33,204 bases of DNA. Origin: Gammaproteobacteria bacterium. GTDB taxonomy: Bacteria; Pseudomonadota; Gammaproteobacteria; Pseudomonadales; Azotimanducaceae. The notes under the pieces were generated by a model. It was not told the DNA's origin. It saw only the letters and a list, made by a program, of their open reading frames with translations, and made no database searches. The stretch is from assembly GCA_002689445.1 (NCBI GenBank), contig NZGC01000078.1, forward strand, positions 26,301-59,504, read 5' to 3'. This document shows, in pieces, positions 27,902-33,204 of the stretch. Numbering within the stretch: position 1 is the first letter of the stretch; each line of letters opens with the position of its first letter. The position numbers were made by a program, and so were the translations under genes.

Positions 27902-27950
27902 GCCTTAGAACCAAAAAGGGAGCCATCGGCTCCCTTTTTGGTTCTAAGGC
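27902..27950. terminator. Bidirectional intrinsic terminator, 23-bp perfect stem
   Basis: A perfect 23-bp inverted repeat with a three-base loop (ATC) lies between the convergent hydrolase and thiolase genes. The inner stem is GGGAGCC/GGCTCCC and is followed on each side by a run of T on the corresponding strand. This makes a terminator usable in both directions. The outer arms extend the stem well beyond what termination requires. Confidence 0.9.
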
Positions 27951-27959
27951 GGTTGCCTA

Positions 27960-29147
27960 TCAACAGGCTTCAAACAAGCCCGCGGCGCCCATACCTCCGC
28001 CAATGCACATGCTGACGATACCGTATTTCTTATTGCGACGCTTGAGTTCGCGAACGATATGACCCGTTAATCTCGAGCCAGTCATTCCAAACGGATGACC
28101 GATTGAAATGGAGCCACCGTTGACATTATAGATGGCTGGATCGAATCCTAGCGCGTCTCGACTGTACAAACACTGTGAAGCAAATGCTTCATTGAGTTCT
28201 ACCAAATCAATGTCTTCAGTGCGCAGGCCATTGGCTTTGAGCAACTTGGGTACCGCAAATACAGGGCCAATGCCCATTTCATCGGGTTCACAACCCGCGA
28301 CGGTCCAGCCTCGGAAGTAAGCCATTGGCTCTAAACCTAGCTGGGCTGCTCGCTCGGCGCTCATGACCAGTGTCATTGAGGCGCCATCCGAGAGTTGTGA
28401 CGCGTTACCCGCGGTTACCGTCCCGTCGGCTTCAAAGGCAGGTGGGAGTTTCGCCAAGCCTTCTAGGGTGGTTTCTGGACGATTGCATTCGTCACCCACA
28501 CACACGCCGTCGACGATTTCAGTTTCTTTGGTCTCTTTGTTGATGATTTTTGCCCACTTAACATTCATCGGCACAATCTCATCATCAAACAGGCCCGCCT
28601 GCTGAGCCGCAGCGGTGCGCTTTTGGCTTTCGAAGGCGAATTCGTCTTGATATTCGCGGGTCACGTTGTAGCGTCGGGCGACAACTTCTGCGGTGTTGCC
28701 CATGGCCATGAAAATATCCGGGGACTTTTCTCGAATGGTCGGGTGAATGTCTGACTTACCCGGGGTTTGGCGTGTGCCCGCCGAAATTGACTCAACGCCT
28801 CCGGCAATCATGATGTCAGCGCAGCCGCTACCGATCTGATTGGCTGCGAATGCAATCGAGTTCAGACCAGAAGAGCAAGCACGTGAAATCGTGCTGCCGG
28901 CAACAGTCACGGGGAGCTTTGAAAGAATGACCGCGAGTCTGGCAAGGTTACCGCCTTGCTCTCCTGTCTGACTGGCCGCACCGACGATAACGTCTTCAAC
29001 TTCGGCGGGGTCAATTTGGCTATTTCGATCCAGCAGAGCATCAATGCAATGGGCGACTAAATCGTCAGGTCGAGTTAGATTAAATGAGCCGCGAAAAGAC
29101 TTGGCTAAGCCAGTTCGGACACTGTCTACGATTACTACGTCACGCAT
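27960..29147 (-). CDS. Acetyl-CoA acyltransferase (thiolase, FadA/FadI-like)
   Basis: This is a 395-residue degradative or biosynthetic thiolase. The catalytic residues are in place: nucleophile Cys91 in [10 protein letters not shown], His351 in [10 protein letters not shown] and Cys381 in MCIGGGMGA. It should cleave 3-ketoacyl-CoA with CoA, or condense acetyl-CoA. I chose the start at 29147 because GGAG lies 8 bases upstream and the family N-terminus [13 protein letters not shown] begins there. An open frame continuing to 29348 shows no family sequence. No FadB/FadJ gene is adjacent. The gene is convergent with the hydrolase gene and ends 10 bases from the shared terminator. Confidence 0.93.
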   Translation of the reverse strand: MRDVVIVDSVRTGLAKSFRGSFNLTRPDDLVAHCIDALLDRNSQIDPAEVEDVIVGAASQTGEQGGNLARLAVILSKLPVTVAGSTISRACSSGLNSIAFAANQIGSGCADIMIAGGVESISAGTRQTPGKSDIHPTIREKSPDIFMAMGNTAEVVARRYNVTREYQDEFAFESQKRTAAAQQAGLFDDEIVPMNVKWAKIINKETKETEIVDGVCVGDECNRPETTLEGLAKLPPAFEADGTVTAGNASQLSDGASMTLVMSAERAAQLGLEPMAYFRGWTVAGCEPDEMGIGPVFAVPKLLKANGLRTEDIDLVELNEAFASQCLYSRDALGFDPAIYNVNGGSISIGHPFGMTGSRLTGHIVRELKRRNKKYGIVSMCIGGGMGAAGLFEAC

Positions 29148-29360
29148 ATGGCATCTCCGTTGTGTTCTATGCAAAAAATGAGCACCCATTGTGCCCTGAA
29201 TCGCCCGAGTTAGACAACCGGTGATCGATAGGACGATGAACGCAGAATTCAGAGGCGTGGTCGATGGAATATCAAAACCCCGGGGTGCGCTGGAGAGATA
29301 ACTGCGGCGCAGTGAGCGCAGGTCACTTCCTGATCGGCTCTTCAGCAAGAGTCCTTGGCA

Positions 29361-29528
29361 CTACCCTGCAAGAAACGTGTAGAGACTTGCTTGGCGTTTC
29401 GTCGTTGTCTCGAGGGAGGTTGCTTCTTCGATCAATTCCGGGACCCCTTGACGTTGGGCGAGGCGCAAGAGTGAGTTCCTTAAGTTAGCTTGCCGGTCGT
29501 CTTGGAGGGGTCTTAAGGCTCGGTTCAT
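29361..29528 (-). CDS. Possible small protein (55 aa), unknown
   Basis: A frame of 55 codons starts with ATG at 29528 and ends in TAG at 29361-29363. The product is hydrophilic and helix-prone, with an Arg/Leu/Gln-rich N-terminal half (NSLLRLAQRQGVPELIEEA) and a tail ending SLYTFLAG. The composition looks like a real protein rather than random sequence. There is no strong ribosome-binding site, and the putative glpK promoter overlaps its start. I recognise no family. It could be a small gene or a leftover of a longer one. Confidence 0.4.
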   Translation of the reverse strand: MNRALRPLQDDRQANLRNSLLRLAQRQGVPELIEEATSLETTTKRQASLYTFLAG

Positions 29529-29555
29529 TGTAATTTAAAGAAGTTCCGACATAAT
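29528..29555 (+). promoter_or_regulatory. Candidate sigma-70 promoter for glpK
   Basis: TTGTAA at 29528-29533 and CATAAT at 29550-29555 are separated by 16 bases and sit about 33 bases before the glpK ATG. The -10 box matches five of six consensus bases and the -35 box four of six. No GlpR-like operator was recognised. Confidence 0.4.
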
Positions 29556-29588
29556 CGATGCTGTCACCCTCAGCAAAAGGATACGCGG

Positions 29589-31070
29589 ATGTCGGGATAC
29601 ATCTTGTCAATCGATCAGGGCACCACCAGCTCCAGAGCGATGATTTTTGATCAAGAAAGCCGCGTTATCGGCGTCGGACAGCAGGAATTTCAGCAGTATT
29701 TTCCTGCGGACGGGTGGGTTGAACACGACCCCGAAGAAATTTGGCGATCGGTACTGTCGGTAATTGCCGAGGCCTTGTCCGAGGCACAGCTTAAGGCCAC
29801 GGATATCACTGCCATTGGCATGACCAATCAACGAGAAACCACGGTCATCTGGGATCGATCCACTGGTGAGACGGTTTATCCTGCCATCGTTTGGCAAGAT
29901 CGAAGAACCGATGCGGCTTGTCAGGCGTTGAAATCCGCCGGGCACGAACCGGATGTCAATGCCCGAACCGGTTTGCTGTTGGACCCTTACTTTTCTGCGA
30001 CTAAGGTCCGTTGGATACTTGACCATATTCACGAGGGTCAGTCGCGGGCGGAGGCGGGAGAGTTGTGCTTTGGCACCATTGATAGTTTTTTGCTCTGGCG
30101 CCTCACGGGTGGTGAACAGCATCGTACGGATGCAACCAATGCCGCCCGTACCTTGTTATTCAATATTGATAGCCAGGATTGGGATGACACAATTTTAGCC
30201 TTGCTGAATATCCCAAGGGCACTCTTGCCGGAGGTATTAGATTCCAGTGCAGACTTTGGTGTGACCAAGATTCCCGAAATCGCGGCAACAATTCCCATCA
30301 CAGGGATTGCCGGTGATCAGCAAGCGGCATTGATCGGTCAGTGCTGCTTTGAGCCGGGCATGATGAAAAGCACCTATGGAACTGGGTGTTTTATGATTCT
30401 GAATACGGGCAATCAACGCGTCCAATCAAATCACAGGCTATTAACAACGGTGGCGTTTCGCTTGAATGGTAAGGTTTGCTATGGCCTTGAAGGGTCAATT
30501 TTCATAGCGGGTGCTTCCGTGCAATGGCTTCGAGATGCCATGAAGATGGTGGCTCATGCCAGTGATACTGAGGCGATCGCGAGAGCGAACCCAGACAGCC
30601 ATGGGGTTTATGTTGTTCCTGCTTTTACGGGATTAGGTGCTCCCTATTGGGATGCGAATGCTCGGGGGGCTGTAGTCGGATTGACTCGAGATTCGGGTAT
30701 CAGCGACATGGTCACAGCAACACTTCAATCCGTGAGCTATCAGTCCCAAGATTTGTTGGCGGCTATGGCAAGCGATGGCTTGACGCCTAAGGTGGTCAGA
30801 GTTGACGGCGGTATGATCGCCAATGATTGGCTGGCTCAGAATTTAGCCGACCAATTGGGTATTGATGTGGATCGACCGAAGGTTACAGAAACCACTGCGC
30901 TCGGCGCAGCTTATCTTGCGGGACTGAGGGTCGGCCTATTCGCTTCGATTGAAGCGCTCGCCGAAAACTGGCAATTGGACCAGCGATTTCAACGCCAATT
31001 GTCAGCAGATGTTGCAGAGCAGCGCTACGTAGGATGGCAAGCTGCCGTCGCTCGGGTTAAGACTGTTTGA
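29589..31070 (+). CDS. glpK: Glycerol kinase
   Basis: GlpK phosphorylates glycerol to sn-glycerol 3-phosphate with ATP in the cytoplasm, trapping glycerol after uptake. The 493-residue length and motifs fit the FGGY family. SIDQGTTSSRAMIFD is the N-terminal phosphate-binding loop. GWVEHDPEEIW and TNQRETTVIWD follow, with ITGIAGDQQAALIGQ and the adenosine-site segment STYGTGCFMILNTG further on. GLGAPYWDANARGAVVGLTR and RVDGGMIANDWLAQ lie near the C-terminus. AAGGA precedes the ATG. No glpF or glpD is adjacent. The stop overlaps the convergent aminotransferase end by 14 bases. Confidence 0.97.
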   Translation: MSGYILSIDQGTTSSRAMIFDQESRVIGVGQQEFQQYFPADGWVEHDPEEIWRSVLSVIAEALSEAQLKATDITAIGMTNQRETTVIWDRSTGETVYPAIVWQDRRTDAACQALKSAGHEPDVNARTGLLLDPYFSATKVRWILDHIHEGQSRAEAGELCFGTIDSFLLWRLTGGEQHRTDATNAARTLLFNIDSQDWDDTILALLNIPRALLPEVLDSSADFGVTKIPEIAATIPITGIAGDQQAALIGQCCFEPGMMKSTYGTGCFMILNTGNQRVQSNHRLLTTVAFRLNGKVCYGLEGSIFIAGASVQWLRDAMKMVAHASDTEAIARANPDSHGVYVVPAFTGLGAPYWDANARGAVVGLTRDSGISDMVTATLQSVSYQSQDLLAAMASDGLTPKVVRVDGGMIANDWLAQNLADQLGIDVDRPKVTETTALGAAYLAGLRVGLFASIEALAENWQLDQRFQRQLSADVAEQRYVGWQAAVARVKTV

Positions 31071-32223
31071 TCAATTCACAAATCGTGTCGACAATGCGAT
31101 CGGCCTCTTCTTGGTTGATGATCAGAGGCGGCAGTAACCGGATGACACTGTCAGCGGTTACGTTGATCAGCAATTTTTGGTCAAAAGCGCGCTGAGTCAT
31201 GTCCGGACAAGGTGAAGTCAGTTCGATTCCTAGCATTAAACCTTTGCCTCGAATTTCTTTAACGCGATTGTCACCTAGTAAAGCTTTGTTAAATCGATCA
31301 AGCAGATAAGTGCCCATCGAAGCGGCATGGTTCACGATGTCTAATCGCTCGAATTCGTCGAGGACGGCATTAGCGGCCGCACAAGACAATGGGTTGCCGC
31401 CAAATGTAGAGCCGTGATTCCCAGGCTGGAATAAGCTGGCGGCCTTGCCTCGGGCCAGACAGACCCCGATTGGCACACCGTTGCCCAGTCCTTTGGCGGT
31501 AGTGACGAGGTCAGGCAGGATGTCGCTGTGCTGATAACAAAAATACTTGCCAGTACGCGCGTTACCGGATTGCACTTCATCAATGATCAGAAACCAATCG
31601 TTGGCATCGCATATCGCCCTCAGCCCTTTCAGATAGTCTGGGTCTGGGATCTGAATGCCACCCTCTCCTTGGATAGGCTCGACGAAAACTGCGACTACCT
31701 GGTTATTATTGGCAGCAATTTTTTCGATGGAGTTGATATCGTTATAGGGCACTCGGAGAAATCCAGGTACTAACGGCTCAAACCCTGCATGCACTTTACG
31801 ATTACCGGTCGCGGTTAGGGTCGCCATGGTTCTACCGTGAAACGCAGACTCAGCAACAATGATGGTGGGCTCGGTGTACTGTTTTGTGTGGCCATAGAGT
31901 CGGGCGATCTTGATGGCGCATTCGCAAGCTTCAGCGCCAGAGTTGGCAAAGAACATATTGTCCATACCCGAGATCGATGCAAGTCGCTCTGCCAGGCGTT
32001 CCTGCAAAGGTATGCGATAGAGATTAGAGGTGTGGAGTAACGCTTGGCTTTGGGCAGAAAGCGCATCAGCGACCGCTGAATTGGCATGCCCTAAGGCAAC
32101 AACACCCAGTCCAGACAGGGCATCAAGGTAGCGTTCACCTTGCTCATCGATCAGCCAGGCACCCTCGCCGCGGACAAATTGGACATCGGTGCGGCCATAG
32201 GTTGGCATAACAGCGTGGTTCAT
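31057..32223 (-). CDS. argD: Class III aminotransferase, acetylornithine aminotransferase-like
   Basis: This 388-residue PLP enzyme matches ArgD, which converts N-acetylglutamate semialdehyde to N-acetylornithine in arginine synthesis. Visible motifs are YLDALSGLGVVALGH, LLHTSNLYRIPLQERLAERL, MFFANSGAEACECAIKIAR, AFHGRTMATLTATGN, VEPIQGEGGI, IIDEVQSGNARTG and TTAKGLGNG with the PLP lysine Lys244. The Asn usual in GAEANE is Cys here. Related omega-transaminases cannot be excluded, as no other arg gene is present. I chose the ATG at 32223, with AAGGA upstream, over an ATG seven codons earlier that has no ribosome-binding site. Its 3' end overlaps glpK. Confidence 0.82.
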   Translation of the reverse strand: MNHAVMPTYGRTDVQFVRGEGAWLIDEQGERYLDALSGLGVVALGHANSAVADALSAQSQALLHTSNLYRIPLQERLAERLASISGMDNMFFANSGAEACECAIKIARLYGHTKQYTEPTIIVAESAFHGRTMATLTATGNRKVHAGFEPLVPGFLRVPYNDINSIEKIAANNNQVVAVFVEPIQGEGGIQIPDPDYLKGLRAICDANDWFLIIDEVQSGNARTGKYFCYQHSDILPDLVTTAKGLGNGVPIGVCLARGKAASLFQPGNHGSTFGGNPLSCAAANAVLDEFERLDIVNHAASMGTYLLDRFNKALLGDNRVKEIRGKGLMLGIELTSPCPDMTQRAFDQKLLINVTADSVIRLLPPLIINQEEADRIVDTICELIKQS

Positions 32224-32314
32224 GAGAGAGTCCTTGGCATTCAATGGGTAAATAGATCAAGAGCAGGATCATAAACTTTTTTCTGCGACGGCTAAAGCAA
32301 ACAAGAGGTGGATT

Positions 32315-33204
32315 GTGCTGAATGCGATTGAACTATCGGTATTTGTTTCACGCTGCTCCTCGATCTGCGATGAAATGGGCAGCACCTTAAGAGCTTCAGC
32401 CTTTTCTCCCAATATCAAAGATCGATTGGATTACTCCTGCGCTTTGTTCGATTCAAATGGGCAAATGCTGGCTCAAGCCGCGCATGTGCCCGTGCATCTG
32501 GGCAGTATGGCTTTTGCCATGCGCAGTGTGATCGAATCGGTCTCGTTTGCGCCAGGGGATGAACTGATCTGGAACGACCCTTTCCTGGGTGGTACCCACT
32601 TACCCGATGTAACCCTTGTCAGGCCTGTATTTGTCGATTCGCAACTGGTGGGATTCGTGGCCAACCGGGCGCACCATGCACAGATCGGTACTGAGACTCC
32701 AGGATCAATGCCTCTGTCGTGCAATGTTGCGGAGGAGGGTTTGTTGATTGCTCCCAGGCTGTTGCGGCGAGCTGAGAAAATCGATGAAGCGACGCTGCTT
32801 TACCTTACTCAAGCCCTGGGCGCGAGCACCGCAGCGGATCTTGCCGCGCAAAGCAGTGCAAATCGGATCGGCGTCAATCGTGTAGTCACTTTAATCGAAT
32901 CCTTGACGGTGAGCGGCTTCAACGATGCGGTGGCGCAACTCAATGACTACGGCAGAACGATGGCCGAAGCTGGCATTGAAAGAATTCCTGATGGGGAATA
33001 TGCGTTCCAGGATCAAATGGACAGCGATGGTCAAGGCTCAGCGCCGAGCCGAATTTATTTAACAGTGAAGGTCGCAAAGGGACGCCTGCAAGCAGATTTT
33101 TCAGGAACCAGTCGAGGCGTGGCCGGCAATATTAACTGCCCAATTACAGTGACAGCGGCGGCGGTTTTTTATGCAGTACGATGCCTTCTACCAGAGGGGA
33201 CACC
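32315..33204 (+). CDS. Hydantoinase B/oxoprolinase family protein (5' part, runs off the window)
   Basis: The frame opens with GTG at 32315, preceded by AGAGGTG, and stays open to the window edge (about 296 codons). Family motifs are clear: an N-terminal helix followed by EMGSTLRASAFSPNIKDR, DYSCALFDSNGQMLAQAAHVPVHLG, IWNDPFLGGTHLPD, ANRAHHAQIG and ADFSGTSRGVAGNIN. HyuB-type proteins are the beta subunit of ATP-dependent N-methylhydantoinases or 5-oxoprolinases and normally work with a HyuA subunit. No hyuA is upstream, so it may follow outside the window. The gene is divergent from the aminotransferase across 91 bases. The substrate cannot be predicted. Confidence 0.9.
   Translation, partial: MLNAIELSVFVSRCSSICDEMGSTLRASAFSPNIKDRLDYSCALFDSNGQMLAQAAHVPVHLGSMAFAMRSVIESVSFAPGDELIWNDPFLGGTHLPDVTLVRPVFVDSQLVGFVANRAHHAQIGTETPGSMPLSCNVAEEGLLIAPRLLRRAEKIDEATLLYLTQALGASTAADLAAQSSANRIGVNRVVTLIESLTVSGFNDAVAQLNDYGRTMAEAGIERIPDGEYAFQDQMDSDGQGSAPSRIYLTVKVAKGRLQADFSGTSRGVAGNINCPITVTAAAVFYAVRCLLPEGT

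Larger units (their letters stand above)
29148..29588. other. 441-base region between thiolase and glpK starts
   Basis: The region holds the divergent promoters for the thiolase and glpK and one credible short reverse ORF (29361-29528). I saw no tRNA, no mobile element and no strong inverted repeat. A small CTCTT/AAGAG hairpin lies near 29339-29352, just beyond the short ORF stop. A weak promoter-like pair for the thiolase reads TTGTCT and CACAAT with 18 bases between on the reverse strand. Confidence 0.5.

Overview
The window is chromosomal DNA from a proteobacterium, most likely a gammaproteobacterium. The main evidence is the consecutive smc - zipA - ligA order, because ZipA is a gammaproteobacterial division protein. 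A DinG helicase with an iron-sulfur cluster, a PhoP/PhoQ-like two-component system and a dense mix of acyl-CoA enzymes fit a free-living, lipid-using heterotroph. I cannot assign a genus. I saw no phage, insertion sequence, CRISPR array, tRNA or rRNA.

Layout, left to right. (1) 1-1745: an unassigned short ORF, an L7/L12-like-domain protein with a (Glu-Gln) tract and DLSG repeats, and coaE (reverse). (2) 1922-4472: a thiolase-fold protein without the nucleophilic cysteine and its DUF35 partner (forward), facing two MaoC/hot-dog proteins (reverse). Together they look like a hydratase plus aldolase module of acyl-CoA side-chain breakdown. (3) 4496-8907: a reverse run of PHP phosphoesterase, YfcE-like phosphoesterase, prolyl-oligopeptidase lipoprotein and alpha/beta hydrolase, with overlapping ends. 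(4) 9088-16204: smc, zipA, ligA and a transglycosylase-like lipoprotein. (5) 16434-19391: a PglL/Wzy_C O-oligosaccharyltransferase with an apparent frameshift in an 8-base homopolymer, and a sorbosone-dehydrogenase-like secreted protein. (6) 19390-22423: a DinG-type helicase and a glycerate-kinase-like protein. (7) 22474-25426: a glycine-zipper protein, a PepSY protein, a response regulator and a histidine kinase, probably one operon. (8) 25494-29147: a CDGSH protein, acyl-CoA dehydrogenase, alpha/beta hydrolase, a strong bidirectional terminator and a thiolase. (9) 29361-33204: a possible 55-residue gene, glpK, an argD-like aminotransferase and the start of a hydantoinase B gene cut by the window edge.

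How the genes fit together: CoaE makes the CoA used by the acyl-CoA enzymes. The acyl-CoA dehydrogenase, hot-dog hydratases, Ltp2/DUF35-like pair and FadA/FadI-like thiolase could together supply dehydrogenation, hydration and C-C cleavage steps. GlpK and the glycerate-kinase-like protein could feed glycerol and glycerate into glycolysis. The most interesting points are the cysteine-less thiolase/DUF35/MaoC cluster, the broken or switchable O-oligosaccharyltransferase, the repeat-bearing L7/L12-like protein and the hidden 55-residue ORF. No completely new system is evident.
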